DNA of 64,000 bases from assembly GCA_905250125.1 (NCBI GenBank), contig CAJNOL010000418.1, forward strand, positions 66,622-130,621, read 5' to 3'. Positions 11,530-26,700 of this stretch are shown here, one piece after another. Both the position numbers and the translations under genes were made by a program. Under the pieces are notes generated by a model. It was not told where the DNA came from. It was given only the letters and a program-made list of their open reading frames with translations, and ran no database searches. The DNA is from Rotaria sordida. Taxonomy: Eukaryota > Rotifera > Eurotatoria > Philodinida > Philodinidae. How positions within the stretch are numbered: position 1 is the first letter of the stretch; each line of letters begins with the position of its first letter.

Positions 11530-12350
11530 AGATATTTTAAATCTTAGTTTTTAGTATTGTTATCAGAAAGATTCCATTAAAGAATCTTATTCAATACGTT
11601 TTTCGTCATACTTGACTTCTATGCAAAAAGCTGCTAATGTGTTTTTGTTTATCTATGCAAATAATTTTATCAACAAGTACTATATCTAAGAGATTTAATA
11701 TCATCTATGATTTTGAACAATTAAACAAGTTGAATGTAAATATGACCTTGCGCTTTTGTATTCAAATTCTATCTTCTAAAAAAAATTTGAAGAATTTCAT
11801 AAGAAAAAAAAAATATATTAATTTAATTCAACAGTACAGAATGGCATTATGACTAACAATAAAAAAAATCTAGAAGAATAATCAAGGTAAGTTCAATATG
11901 AATTAGATTCAATTTTTTCATAGTATTTAGTAACTGTGCAAAAAAACTATTAAAAATTTTGTTAGGCACAAGAATTGACTTTTATTATTTAGTATCATTA
12001 ATAATTATATACGGTTCGGTGCAGCTCCATTTGTTGATGTCAAGTACTATATTATACTTCCTGTTACAATGTCATTATATCCGCAAAATCAATGATTCCA
12101 GATCAAAAGCCTTGTTTAGAGGAAAATCTTCTAAATTCATTTATCGTCATGAATGTAACATCACACAATGATCAATGAAAAATGACGTATGGATGAGTTA
12201 CTAATAGAAGTTTGTAATAAAAATTCTTTGTAGTTTTCCAAAACTATGGTATGATTGATTTTCGAAGTTACTAGTTTCGGATTGATTATCGATTATATTT
12301 TTTTTTCCCTCATTTCTTGTTCACTTGAAATAAACGTTTTACACGACGAA
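11530..12350 (+). repeat. Diverged duplicate, copy B
   Basis: This is the inverted partner of 4300-5070. Nucleotide matches include CAAGTTGAATGTAAATATGA near 11727, and GGCACAAGAATT followed by GGTTCGGTGCAGCTCCATTTG near 11966-12034. The relic protein reads FGAAPFVDVKYYI then VTMSLYPQN, broken by stops and frameshifts. The pair brackets the interval holding MGST1 and the foldbacks. Confidence 0.7.
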
Positions 12351-15300
12351 GAAAGTCATTTTTTTTTTTGCAAAAATCAATCCGTTTATCTGATTACAAA
12401 AGTCATTTTTTATGTAAATAAATATAGATAATCATAATTTTTAAACAATAAATTTTCATAGCTAAAGAATAAATATATTCTTACTAATATCTGCCTAATT
12501 GTTCATTGTAATGAGTATTCTTCGAACATCTTCTCATGCAGCATCCTTGTTCTCTAATATTTACGTCAATCCGTTTTCCTGTTATTAAGCAATTGTCTAT
12601 ACAGTTCTGTATTTTTTTTTTCAACCATTATTATCTCTTGAGAATATATGTTAAGGCATTTAATCTATTTTGACCACATGAGAACTAGAAATTTATTTAT
12701 GGATCACGATTTTGGATTCACTTATAATTCACTTGTGACTATTTTGAATGGTTTTTGTGGAGAGAAATATTATAATGTATTTCATGAGCCTATCACTTTT
12801 ATATTATACTGTAATCAATATACAATTCTTTAGTATTAATAATCAATCAATAGTTTAATTTATTTTCTTACTTAGTTTATCAAAAAGAAAATAAATAAAA
12901 AATAAGGTAAAAATTCTACATCATATATACTTATTATATAAAATTATAATGTTCACTTCGAATAACCTTATAATAATAAAATCTATTTTTGTTGATTACG
13001 CTCATCTTCATTTTCAATTTGACTAATACGACTTAGTTACACAGTTATTTCTTAGAGAAGACATTGTTTCATAAATAGAACACTATGAGATATTGTTTTT
13101 GTGTTCTTTTTCTTTTTTGTATTTTACTACACACAGCTTTTAAATATTAAAGAAACTTTTTATAAATTAAATAAGATAATTTACTATTATTAATTTGTAT
13201 AGAAATAAGATCCTGTTTTTTTTTTTGCTTATTCGATTAACAAATCAGATCTATTTTAGTTTAACATGCAATCATTTATATGACTATTATGAAACTATCA
13301 AAGTCACTAGAAACTATAAGATTTTGTTTTCCGTAAAAATAATACAATGTGTACTCTAAAAAGAACTACGTAGATCATTATAACCTTATAATTGTCTTAT
13401 GAAAGTACAAAACATTTTTTATTATGTTCGGCAACGATTCAAAGTAAGTGTCTTCTTTCTGTTATTACATTGTAAGATTCTTTAATGATAGAAAGTTCAC
13501 AAAATAATTCATCTTCATATATGAAAAAGCACGTTTCTTATGAATAGATAACCTACATAATTTCTTTTTCATCTTAACCAACTATAAAATTTGCTCAATT
13601 TCAAATGTGTACATTTGAATAAAAAAAAAAAAAAAACGAGAAAAATAACAATTACTTCTTTTCTTTTTTTATTAAATAATATTAAAACATTGATATAAAA
13701 AAAAATATATTCATTTAAATAAAGAAAACCAATTAAAAAAAATATATTTTTTTTTAAACAATCTTAATCCTTTAGGTTATATTTAATTAGCAGAAGAACA
13801 TAATTTTCTCAAGGTCATATTTGTTTTTCTTTTGTTAATAATTACTTTACATATATTTGTATTTTTTTTTGCCCTTCTGTATCTATGCATATACAAACAT
13901 AACATCCAACTGTGCTTAAAAAATATATCTATAGATAAATGAAACTTATCATACATAGATGTGATAATCGAGAGAATGTTTTTCTCTTTATATTTTTTTG
14001 TGCTTTGAGAATTTGTAGTTTGAATACAATGAACACTTTTTTGTTTTCTCAACCAGAAATAATATTTACTTATTTTTTGCCAAATATTCACAATTTTACT
14101 ATTAATTGATTGTTAGTAATATTTGCCGTTAGTCTTCTTTTGCTCCTCTCTCTCTTTCTTTTTTTTTCTTTTGCGTACGCGTAGAATTTTTTTTTATTGT
14201 TATTTGCTATCTCAATGTCCAAAACGACCTTTAATACAATCAAGAAAAAGAATCAACGAAGAGAAAAAAACCTGACAAAAGTATTTTCTATGGATATTAC
14301 TTTTTTTTGTTACTAATTTAATCAAGCAAAAAACCGTTGTTCCTGTGAAAGTACATAATATGTCAAGTTGAACTATTAAATTTCCATTTTTCTCATCATC
14401 ATTCTCGTGTTTAATATTTATTAATTGAACAGAATTATAAATATAATAGGTAAATAAAACGATTTTTCTATAACAAATAAATTACTTTACATTCATCTTC
14501 TTCTTTTGAATGTATATATATTAGAAACTTTATTAAATATATATAATAAAAGAAAGATTAGAAAACGTATCATATTAAGTGTATGAACTTCCTCTTTACA
14601 CTATTATTTCTTTATTACGCAAAAACTTATTCTCTAGCCAGTAAGTACATGCATATATATGAAAATCGGTAGGAAGAATTTTCACACTCATTAAATTGAA
14701 TTGATAAGATGCATCAATATATATATTCCTTGCATTTATTTAATTTCTATTGAGGATAAGATATATTACAGCGAAAAAAAAAAGAAGATAATACGTACTA
14801 TCGAATAGAGATACTCTAGATCGCTGTGAATGTAGGAAGCATATTCATTTCCTAATGCATGTTCCGTTCCCACCTATATATACACAGTTAGTCAGAATTC
14901 GGTAACAGATCTGAACCGGATATAAAAACCAGCTATTCGACACCATAGGATAATTTTAATAGATAGAATCAGGTGTTGTTATCTTTTCTTTTTTTTTTTC
15001 TTGGTTTTTTTTTCAATCAAGACGAATTTAAATATTTTAAAGTCATTATAAAATACTATGCAAATATTAACATGTTTTTTTATAATGTTTATCTACACAC
15101 ACCTACTCAATGTTGTCAGGGAAAAAATAATTTTGTTTCAATAAGGAAACATAATTGACGATTGCCGATTTCTTATATATATATTTAGATAATATACAAA
15201 AAAACAAATATATATATAGATAGTAAATACACATTTAATAGTTCCTTAATTTATGCAAAGTTTTTACTCGTCCCGAAACGATCATTAGGTAGCAAAACCT

Positions 15301-16533
15301 TTTTTTTTGATACGTGCGGAAGTGCGTGCTTTCGTTCGTTGATTCTCATTTGTTTATTTATTGAGTGAATACAAGAGGAAAAGAGAAAAACAAGTAAAAA
15401 GAACGAAGATGAGCGTGTCTCACCCATCAATTGATTCTATTTTTATATTCAACTTATACTTGTTAAAATGGATCTAGAAAATCTAATTAATATATTTCGC
15501 ATAGTAAATGTTCTCTATATATGAATCTAAATATATATATATTGTGTTGCTTTTGTTTTTTAATGAAATTTAGATATTTTAGTCAGGTTGTCTGCTTCTT
15601 GAGGCATTGACGCATAGGTTTTACGTGAAGTATTGGGTAGAGTGGAGTAGTTCCTCTTCCTGTAAGTTAGTCATTAAAACTAGAAAGAAAGAAACTTGTT
15701 ACGCTATTTTATTTTTACACACTTCTTTTTTCTTACATTTCTCCTCTCTCTCTCTCTCTCCCTCTTTCTATTCGTCTCTCGTTTTAAATAATCCGCTTAC
15801 ATTCGATGTTCAAATTAGTTAATGCTTTTAATAAGATTTTTATTGAAATTTGATAAGATGATAGATACAAAAATAACAGTCAATCGTTGATATATGCAAG
15901 ATTACATCTTTTTTTAAAAGAAAAGGAAAAAAAAACAACATCATCGGTGTATTAATAAATTTCCGTGTCATAGATCTTTATAACAGTTAGAGAAAAAAAC
16001 AAAAAAAAAGAAATCTTACAAAATAATTAATAGTGGTATGTTTTCTTTTGTTTCTTCTTTTTTCATTATCATTTTTCTTTCATTAAGATATGTAACTTTT
16101 TAAAGATCTTAAAATTTTTTGCATGTTTTAATAAAAATACTCGTAAGATTGATTAATATTTAGTAAGAAAATATATAAATAGTTTTTATTTTCTGTTTGA
16201 CACGAAAGAAGAAAAAACTTTTCTTTCTTTTTTTTTTTGTCTAAATGAAAACAGTCGATCAATACACATTATTAATAGAAGATGGAGTAGTAAATGCATC
16301 AGCAGCAGAAAACAATCATCATCATCATCACTTGAGTAATCATTCGCTGTTATATGCAATCGATCGTGTTATGACTAGAGGGTATAGATATATACACGCA
16401 AAGAAAATATTCGCACGCACGACTTGATTGTAGGAATAGAGGCCCGGATGAGATCTTGTTTGTATTTATTCCAATCGACAAGTCACGAGGTTGACCTTGA
16501 CTCTCTGTGCTATCGATGCCACATGTGCAACAT

Positions 16534-16564
<31 letters not shown>

Positions 16565-18204
16565 ATTTTGTTAGCAAATGTTGATAGACCATTACTGGTC
16601 TTGATTGTCGTTCGTATCGTGATCAATAAGAAAGACTAGAAACGATAGATGGAATCGAAGCAATTGTATAATAACGATTATTGACACAGTTTATTTTCCG
16701 TCATATATATATATACACATTATTTAAGACGTTAGTCATTTCCGAGATATTTACATTTAATCTTGCTCAAGCGGAAATATGATCCTTTTTATATTGAGTG
16801 ACGATAAGAAAAAAAAAAAGAGAAAACAACTTGACTTGAACTTTGACAACTTAACAAAGAAAAAACAAATTCTAATATTTGATCAGGTATTCAGTAGATT
16901 TTTGTCTTGTATAAAATCAAATCTTTATTTATATTAAAATTTCTTTATATAAATATATATGTATCTCGTATTATGCCAAAAGTAATACGAAAAAAAAAAC
17001 AACAAGAGAAAGAAACCAAAAACAATGTACTCATAGTTGTTTTGGTTATCATATCATTGAATGCGACTGAGTGCAACAATTGCATTAAGTTCCTCTTCTA
17101 TCATTACTATCGATTCGACAAGTCCACTACTATCATCCTATGCATAGAGAGATTCACTATAGAAAATAATATAATTTGAGGTATATATATAAATGATGAT
17201 GAAATATTTGTCAAGTTTGAGTAGTTATAACAAAAAAAAAGAATGCCTTGAGACAAAGAGCATACATAAAAAAAAGAAAAGAAGTGGCAACTAGCAAACG
17301 GCACTTGATTATCTATTGCTTATTGCTCAAAATGAAGCAAGGCGTGTTCAATCATTTTTTCTTTCTTATTCTCCTTCTTCTTCTTCTTGTTTCGCAGATT
17401 ATTGGAATATTGAAACGCTTCTCTGATTCTTCTTCATTCTCTTCTGGAAAAACTCGATCGACAAATACCACACCGCATATATTGTATGGGTTTCTCTCTC
17501 TCTCCTTCTCTATTGCTCTCATACTATTCTTTTCTCTCTGTCTTCGTTATGCGCTCGATTAGAGAATAGGAAGCAACTCTTTCTGAGAAGAACATGCAGA
17601 CTCAATTACGATTTACTTTAGAATACATACGACTAGCATTAAAAAAAAACGAGTAACAATTGAATACCTGTCTTTGATTTGAACAGATAACTACAGGTAT
17701 GAGTTAAGTTTAATTTTTGTTGGTTTTTATCTTTTAAGTTAAACTTTAATTACTATGTTCGTTTTTATCGGACGATAAAAAAAAAGGGGAAACTAATGAT
17801 TGACACTATACAGTAATAATCTACTTGAGGCAATTTTTTGCATGTGTTTTCCCGATGATTGTATTGATAGCTCAACTCATACTGTGATTAAAGGCATCAT
17901 GGCATTCGATTTTTCTTGATAGTGTGTTGTTGTTATTATCGATAAAGATCTATATATATATATATCGATATCAACAGTGTTAACCTTTTCTACTTTGCAG
18001 ATATTTGATCATTAGCCATATTCGCTTAGTTATTTGTCATAAAAAAGAACAAATCAATAAATATATTTGAATTTGATTTTTATTTCATTTTAGATATATA
18101 GTTAAATGAATAATGATTAAAAAACAAGAACAATTAAGTTGACTAAAAATTATGACGAATGCCGTCAAATGTTTAATGATCTTTTATATATTTTATTGTT
18201 GTTA

Positions 18205-18235
<31 letters not shown>

Positions 18236-18260
18236 CAATTCAGTTTGAAACAAAAATCCA
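12351..18260. other. Long non-coding interval upstream of the receptor gene
   Basis: No gene is supported over nearly 6 kb. It holds simple repeats: CT-rich at about 15742-15762, GA repeat at 16534-16560, TA runs near 16704 and 17949, and an ATT repeat at 18207-18235 just before the receptor ATG. An open frame at 16245-16427 encodes a His run, but it has no partner exon and no family resemblance. The stretch may contain 5' untranslated exons and regulatory DNA of the receptor: a TTTGCAG acceptor-like site lies near 18000. Confidence 0.4.
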
Positions 18261-21105
18261 ATGTTCATTACCATCAGTTCGACAACTCAAAAATTTTTTC
18301 TTAATTTAACTTCAACAACTATTCATACAATTATTCAATCAAATACAAATCATTCAAATTATACTATTAATAATATATCATCATTAGAAATTACACAAAA
18401 TATTCAATTAGGTCATTCAGCATTGGGTATTTTTTTAACTTTATTTTGTTTTATTACCGTTTTTGGTAATGGTCTTGTTATATATGCTGTTGTTCAAGAA
18501 CGTTATTTAAAATCAGGTATATTATCATTTATAATTGATACATCTAAATTATCTATATCAATAGTTTATACATATAAATCTTAAAGAATCTTTTGTCAAA
18601 CAAAAAAAAAACTTCTTATATACGTTCTATTTAATAAGTAAAGAAAAACTTTGTTTTTTTTTTATTTTCACCTGCATAATCAGAATAGACCAATAAATCA
18701 AGTATTCAGTTTATGTCCACATAAATATTGATTATCATTCTTAATGTTTCTATTTTTTTTAATAAGTTTGATCAATAATAATCTCATGGGATATCTTATT
18801 AATCATCATAGTCTAGTTATCAAAAATCAACAACTGAGTTTCATTTAAATATAGTGACATAATTAAGAATGCACTAGACCGACCAATGCCTTACTACTAA
18901 TTGTCTTTATCCTATCAACGGAAGAAAGCAAAACCTAATAATTACTATTATTGACATTCTATGTCAAGGATTTTTCTCAAAATCATAGGGAACTATTCTA
19001 TTACATATGATCATCTGGTTATGCTAGTATTTAAATAATTCATCCATGTTTAATTTTACAATAGGAAGTATCAATCATTAATAACAAAATCTAAATTTAG
19101 ATTCGAATTCTTACTCATTTAATCTTCATATTCGATTATCATAGATTTGTATGGTTTTTTTTTTCTCTTTCTTTAGCTACATATTATTATATGGCATCAT
19201 TAGCATGTGCCGATTTATTTGTCGGTTTAATTGTTATGCCATTTTCTATTCTACAAGTTATATATGGTGACTATTGGCCATTTGGTAAGACATGTTGTGA
19301 TCTTTGGCATTCAATAGATGTATGTGCAAGTACAGCATCAATACTTGATTTATGTGTTATTGCATTAGATCGTTATTCTGCAATAACAAATCCAATATCT
19401 TATCATCAAACATTTTTTGTTAAACGATGGCCATATTTACTTGTTGCTGTTTGGTTATGTTCAGGTAAATAAATATAATCTTATTGGAATAAGTATAAAA
19501 TCCAAAAAAAAACAAAAAATTTATTTTTTCCTATTCATTATAATTTAGGTTTAATTTCATTTCCTGCTATAGCTTATTGGCGTCTTGTTGTACGTCAATA
19601 TGAAACACATCGTTGTCTTTTTCCTGATGATATATATTATATTGTATTTTCATCATTAATTTCATTTTATATACCTTTATTTGTTATGATTTTTGTTTAT
19701 ATAAGAATATATCGTGCTGCTATTAAACAATTACATGCATTTAAAACAGGTATTAAATTAGCATCACCAGAAAGAAAAAAGAAAAAAAAAGGTTTAAAAA
19801 ATGATGATACAACAATAGAACCATCAGCTGATATATGTTTACGTATACATCGTGGTAAATATCATGGTATACCATCATCAACACGTGATTCATTATCAAC
19901 AATAATTCATACTGAAGGAACACGTTCATCAAATTTAGATGAACATTTAAATTTACCAACAAAAAAATTTTCAAATCAAATTAAAAAATCAATAAGTGGA
20001 GCTTTTTTAAGTGATTATCAAAATTCATCATTATCACGTCTTTCAATGCCAACATTATTAGCACCATCAACAACAACATTAACAATATCAAATGATAATC
20101 ATCAATTAAAAATAAATAATTTAAATTTAAAACAAATTCATTCACAAGATACAATATCATCATATGAAACATCACGTTTACAAAAAACAAATACAACATC
20201 AAGTACAAGTGGTACATCATTTGGTAAACGTTTAACAAAATTTTCTAAAGAACAAAAAGCAACAATAACATTAGCTTATGTTATGGGAATATTTGTTATA
20301 TGTTGGTTACCTTTTTTTGTCTATAATCCATTAACAGCAATAGCAAAATTATTTATACAACGAAAAAAATATTTAACGTCAATAGAAAAATTTTTAACTG
20401 GAAATGAACTTGTCTTTCAAATGTTTACATGGTTAGGTTATATCAATTCAAGGTATAAAAATTGTGACAAAAAAAAAAAAAAAAAAAAAAAACAAAATAC
20501 AATAACTATGAACTATTAGAGACATTTTTTTTTCTTCTTTTGCTTCTTTTTCTTATTCTTGTTGTTCTTATTCTTGTTCCTACTTCGTCTTTTTCTTCTT
20601 TTTTAGTGTCAATCCGATTATATATGCTTATTCATCACGTGAATTTCGTCGAGCATTTATTAAATATTTATGTCGATGTTTTCCAATACGTATACGAAAT
20701 TTATTAATGTCTTATCATAATCTACATTTATTACGGTATCGTCGTACACCAGAAAAATATATTTCAAAAGAAGCGATTGATTCAGGTTCAGATTATAATC
20801 ATATTAATCTAAATAAACAACAAATGATGCCATCATTATTATCATCAACAATGATAGGACCAAATATACAAAATAAAATTCAACAACAACATAGATCTTC
20901 AAAAAATGTTCAAACTAAAATTCAAACAAAAAATTCACGTATTTCATTTTTAACAAATTGTTGTAGATCAAATGCAATACGACAAGATCATGATAATAAA
21001 CATTCATCATCTGCGACATCCTCGAAAACTTCATCACCCAATAATATACTTGTTGATTATTGTACTTATCACGATGTTGCCGTTTCTCGGGTGACATGTG
21101 TCTGA
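18261..21105 (+). CDS. D1-like invertebrate dopamine receptor (Dop1R2/INDR type), class A GPCR
   Basis: Four exons, 18261-18516, 19177-19464, 19549-20452 and 20607-21105, give 648 aa. The N-terminus has several N-glycosylation sequons (Asn15, 30, 33, 38). Seven helices follow. Amine-receptor landmarks are Asp98 in TM2, Asp133 in TM3, DRY at 150-152, the SSLIS serines in TM5, CWLPFF near 433 and NPIIY at 485-489. STASILDLCVIALDRY, GLISFPAIAYWR, LRIHRGK in the third loop and SREFRRAFIKYLCRCFP after TM7 resemble insect Dop1R2/DAMB and octopamine OAMB more than other amine receptors. It should couple dopamine to Gs or Gq at the plasma membrane. The third intracellular loop is long (about 180 aa) and Ser/Thr/Asn-rich. 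The tail ends VTCV, a class I PDZ-ligand pattern. An octopamine or tyramine ligand cannot be excluded. Confidence 0.8.
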
Positions 21106-21585
21106 TAAAATGTCTTTTTTTTTCCTCTTTTTTTGTTCATTTAATGTATCGTAGAAAAATTTCGCAACGCCCGAGTGCCACTTGTTTCTTATATATATAT
21201 ATACTATACAAATTATTCTTTACCCTTTGTATGTAAAAATTATATGATAATCTGTGAAAAAAAAAGACGAAAAAATAAGTATGATATATATATATATCTA
21301 TGCACATTCAAACTTTTCTTGGTTTATTTATTTCAAGACATGAGAACACCAAAAAAAAAGGCCAGACGAAAAAAAAAAAACAAATTAATTCAAACACACA
21401 CACACACAAAACAAAAAAGAAATTTGTTAATGACGGATATTGAAGTATTAAGAAGTTAGATCTTTTTCTTCTCATTTTTTTTCCATCATGTTGATTTCAT
21501 TTGAATAATAGGAACAATAACTAAATCGTTTATGATTGACTGAATCATGTTTTGCTTTTATACACGCACGTATTAAGGAAACACG
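21106..21585. other. Convergent intergenic gap
   Basis: Stop-to-stop gap of 480 bp between the receptor gene (+) and the polyproline-protein gene (-). It contains short TA and CA runs and no gene. The two transcripts end towards each other here. Confidence 0.6.
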
Positions 21586-23760
21586 TCACATCAAATTTTG
21601 TTCGCTTCGTTGAGCACGTTTCTTAATATGTAAAAATAAAGTAAATAATTAATAAATAATATTAAAAAGAGAAAGAGAGAGAGAAAAATAAAAAAATTTC
21701 TTTACTTGAAAAATAAGTTCAAGTTCGGACTGTCGACATTGTGTTTGTATTAATGATTTTGTACATGGACGAGATTTTACTTGATTAATATCATTTGTTG
21801 ATTTCGTTCGTTTTCCAAGTATAGAATTTAATTCCTTAGGAAGCATTATTATTGTTTCTAATTGTTGTGGATTTGTTGTTGTTTCATATGATTTTTTTAA
21901 ATTTGTTTTTGTATAATTATCTAATTGTATATATGATACTGTTTCAGTATTTGTTATATTTAATGTTGATCCAATTAATCGACGACCTGATCGTCGACCA
22001 TTTGAACCAGGTTCAATTTCAAGTTGTTGTTTTGCACGTGTAAATAATGGATTTTCACGTAACTAAATGAAATTTTTAGTTTTTTGATTATTTTAGAAAG
22101 AAAACTTACTTCACGTAAAATTCGTGTATCAGATAAATTACTTGATATTGTTGATGTACCAGTACTACAAGGTATAGTTGAATTATTTATTTCACGTGGT
22201 AATGTCATAATTGATGTTCGTTGATAATTATTAGTTGAACGATTTATAGTTGGTATTATGGAATGAAAACCATCAACAGGTAATCTGATATAGAACGAGA
22301 TTAGAAAAAGAAAAAAAAAACAAACAAACAACTGATACTATCAAATACAATAAACATCTAGATCGCAATTTAATACTATTTAAAAATTAACATGAATAAT
22401 ATTAAGGATTTATTTTATAATCAAATGCATATTTATGAATGGCATCGACAATATGAATTCATTCTGGGTGTTAACTGAGAAATGATTATAACACTCACTG
22501 TTAAAATAAAGAAAATGGATTAAGTCGGCTCATCTTATGATTATTTTTATATTCTCTCAAGGAAATCATGTTAGTTGCTTTAAGCACAAACACGTGATAG
22601 GTAACAAGGTTTTTTCTTTTTTGTCTAATATTAAAATATATATATATATATTTGAATATTATTGAATGACATTAAAGATTTTGTTAACCTTGATGGATTC
22701 ATTCATATTAAATAGACAATTATCTATCATCTAAAGTTCATATAAACTGAAGATTAATAAATAATTTTGATAAGACTGAAAAAAAACAAACAAACAATAC
22801 TAGAGAACATCAATGATTATGAATCATATTACAAAAATCTTTTTTTTTTTTGTTATCTATATTAATGACAAATATTCTTAGTGACATTTGGAAATAGATG
22901 ATTTTATATTGCATAACGTATCAAACAAAATTTTTCATGAACAAACCAGAAAAAACATAATCTATTTTCAGAATTTATTATAAAATCTCAATATTCATAT
23001 GAATTACTTACGGTGGTGGTGGTGGTGGTGGTGGAGGTATTGAAGATGAATATATTGAATTAGTCACTGGTACATCTTTTGATTCATTATAAATATTTAA
23101 TTGAATATTATTATTATTATTATTTTCCGACATATGTTCTTGTGATGAATCGTAACTTTGATAATTATTATTATCAGAATTATTAAAATTATTTGAACAT
23201 AAATCTTGCTGTTGCTTACGGAAACGTGTTGATAAATGTTCATTTAGTTGATTAATAACACACACGTTCATTTGTTTGCTTGGTAAAGTCATGTCTGTTA
23301 ATTTTTCATTTGTTGATGTCGATGATGTTGATGAACGTAATCCAAAATGTGTATGCATTGGTTGTATTATAATAGAATGACTATGAATTGTACTTGTTGG
23401 TATACTTATTAATGAAGTTTGTTTTTTATAATCATTATAAAGTTTTGATGATGATGAACGATGTTCATCATCATAATCAATATCAATTGATGTACCTACT
23501 GATGATGATGATAAACAATGTTGAATTTGTTCATCTGTTATTGATGGATTTTGACATAATATTTTTAAATTTGTTTCATGATTAATTAATTGTGATATAG
23601 ATTCATCAGGTGAATATGTATATGATAATGATTGTGAATTTTTATTTAATATTAAATCTTTTGATATATTATGATAAGATATTTTTAATGAATCTATAAA
23701 AGAAATATATATTATTTTAGATATATTTTTAAAAAAAATTATTATTTACCTGATTGTTTT

Positions 23761-23795
<35 letters not shown>

Positions 23796-26700
23796 TTTAA
23801 GAATAAGTTTATGATCAGATGATAATTTATCAGCAATAGTACGACAATGAAATGTTATTTTCTTTTGTTTATTATCTAGATTAGGTAATGGTGGTGGTAT
23901 AGGTATTTGTTCTTCATTATTATTTATTGATATTTGTTGAATAATAAATGATGATAAAATTTCATGATTTGATTCATCATCTAATTCATATTTAATAATT
24001 GATTTTGAATCATCATAATCAATAATAGGTTCTTCATTAATATCATTTTCTATATTTAATGTTTGTATAATAATATCATCATTTTGTTCATCATAATCAG
24101 GTGTTGGTACATGTATAGAAATATCTTCTTTATTAAAATTATTTTTAATTTTTGATTTAAAATTATGATAAGAAATTTCATCAGATTTATCATTATAAGA
24201 TGTACAAATATCAAATGAATGTGAACGAGTTATAATAGAATTTGTTGTTGATTGTTTATTATAACCAAAAACAAAATTTCGATCAAGTGAATTCATTAAT
24301 TCACTACTCATTGCTGCTTGCATACGTTGTGCAAGAATATTATTATGTTTTATTGTATGATTAGAATAATGATCTTTTATTTCATGAGATTTTTTTTTAT
24401 TTTTATTAAAACAATAAATTTTTTCATTTATAGATTTTAATGAATGATGATGATGATGATGACGAGAATTTTTTGTTTTTGTTGTTGAAAAATGATTAGA
24501 TTGAAATAATGGAAGAATAGTTTGTTTTTCACGATTAATTGAATCTTTTTCTAATGAAAAATTTTTTCTTGTAAATGAACCAATAATATTACTATAACGT
24601 TTTGGTATACGTCGACGAATATGTTGACGATGATGATTAGTATTATTATTATTATTATTATTATGTGTAGATTTTTTAGCTAATGGTTCACAATCATTTT
24701 CATCATTCCTATAAATAATGAGAAATGATTCTTTTTTCTTAAAAAGATTCATCAAAAAACATCTTTATTATTTCAATCAATCGAAATAAAAAAGATTCTT
24801 TTATGTTGTTTTTATGGACTAAAAATGACTTGAAAAATTTTGTTTATATGTTATAACCTTAGTAAATATTTTTATGATAAGTAATTTCCTTCATACTTAA
24901 GCTATTTTACAAGTCTAATCAGAATCTACTATTTGCATATGTCATTTTTGACGTCGATAGAAATTGCAATAATATGCAATTAATCAAATATTTTCGAGAA
25001 GAAATAGACTTTAAGTAGAGCGAAAAGACAGAAATGATCTTATCGAAGAAATATTAAAAACAAAAAACATTCTTTTGTATAATAAAAAGATTTTTTTTTT
25101 TTTTGTTTTGTCAATCTATATAAAATATTTAAAAATGATCTTTAAAAAATTCTTTCTAATATTTTTGTCTTTGATAAAAATAAAATTTTTTTTTTTTGTT
25201 ACAGAAAAAGAAAAGATATTAAAGTTAATATAAGTCATTTATATTCCATTCTCATATTTGCAAGAATTTTCATAGTCAAATAAAAGAACTGGAAACATTA
25301 AAGCATGAAAGACAACATTAGTTAAGCAAGACAAATACATTCTGCATTCATCTATTTACTAAACATGTTTAGTAATCGATTTTTTTTTTCTTAAACATCG
25401 ATTTGTTACATATAATCGAACACATTTTTTTTTTATTTGAATCTAATCATTTAATATTATATTACCTTTTATACAAATTACTTATATAATGAATTATGAG
25501 ATATAACCACTGAACGTACTAGTATCTTAAATTAAGGGCGCTCTTCTCTATTTGTTATTTTTCAATAACTTGTAAAGTAATAAAACTAAAGAGTTATTAA
25601 AAATCAATAATCAAACCTCTTAAACAAGTCTTCTTATAGTATGCAATAATAGATATTCCTACAATAGATTTGGATATAAAACAGATCATCGTTATGATTA
25701 GATCAAATGACATATTCTCTTATGAATGATATGTATACACAATGGACATGTTCTTTTTTTGGATTATGAAATTCTTCATCGAAACAATGATACCTTATAA
25801 CAATTGTTATCTAATACTATTGCTCATCGATTTTTGATAGTTAAAATAATCCATTAACTAAATACGATATATAAACGTTTTATAAAAGATAATCATGTTA
25901 AATAATGAATATAAAAGTCATTCATAATAAAAAAAAAGAAAGAAATAAATCAATATGATTCTCACCTTGTTGTAAAAATATCTGGTTTTTCTCTACGTAA
26001 ACAAAAATCATGACTTATTTTATTTTTTTGTTGCTGAAAACATGAATTCAGTGAATCAATACTTATACAACGTGAAATAAACCACATATTAATAATAATA
26101 ATAATAATAGAAGAATATTTATTTTGGTTGTTATTTGATTGATTTGTTTCAATTTTTTTAAATATAAGAATTATAATAAATAATGTTGAATCATAGAGAA
26201 TAAACATGTTCAAAGACGAGACATATAATAATAGTAATACGTCTGTCTCACCTTTTTTTTTTTTTGACCTTGACACACTAGTAATAATCGTCTATTCACA
26301 TACAGAAAGCGAAGAAGAAGAAGAAGAAGACGTAAAATAGTTGTATGATAATTAATCGGCAATCGAATGACTGTTGGTAGTTATGTTTTGTTGAACGTGC
26401 TTCAAAAAAACCGATTGTTTATTTTGATCGTACAAATATAATCTTAATCCGTCTTTTCGATCTATAATCTTACTTTTCGATCTCTATCTTTTTTTTTCTT
26501 TTCGAATATAATGTTATTTATTCTTTTCGTCAGTAATTACATGAACGGTAAAACATACTTGTTTACTCGAAATATTCAAATACAAACATTCTGTGAATGT
26601 AACGAAAAAAAAGAACGTACCATCGATAAGACATTAACATTGGAACAAATGGTGGGAGTGTTATAGATAATCGTGCTTAAAAAGAAAAGTTAATAAAAAA

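Noticed and set aside
11959-12171. Seventy-codon open frame resembling a membrane protein
   Set aside because: It is a different frame from the peptide conserved between the two inverted copies, so it is probably a chance frame in relic sequence.
16245-16639. Overlapping open frames with His and Arg/Glu repeats upstream of the receptor
   Set aside because: The repeats come from CAT and GA microsatellites; no splice partner, conserved domain or normal codon pattern supports a gene.
19753-20238. Two Leu/Met-rich open frames on the minus strand
   Set aside because: They lie antisense to the third-loop exon of the dopamine receptor, and their leucine richness is the mirror of AT-rich codons there.
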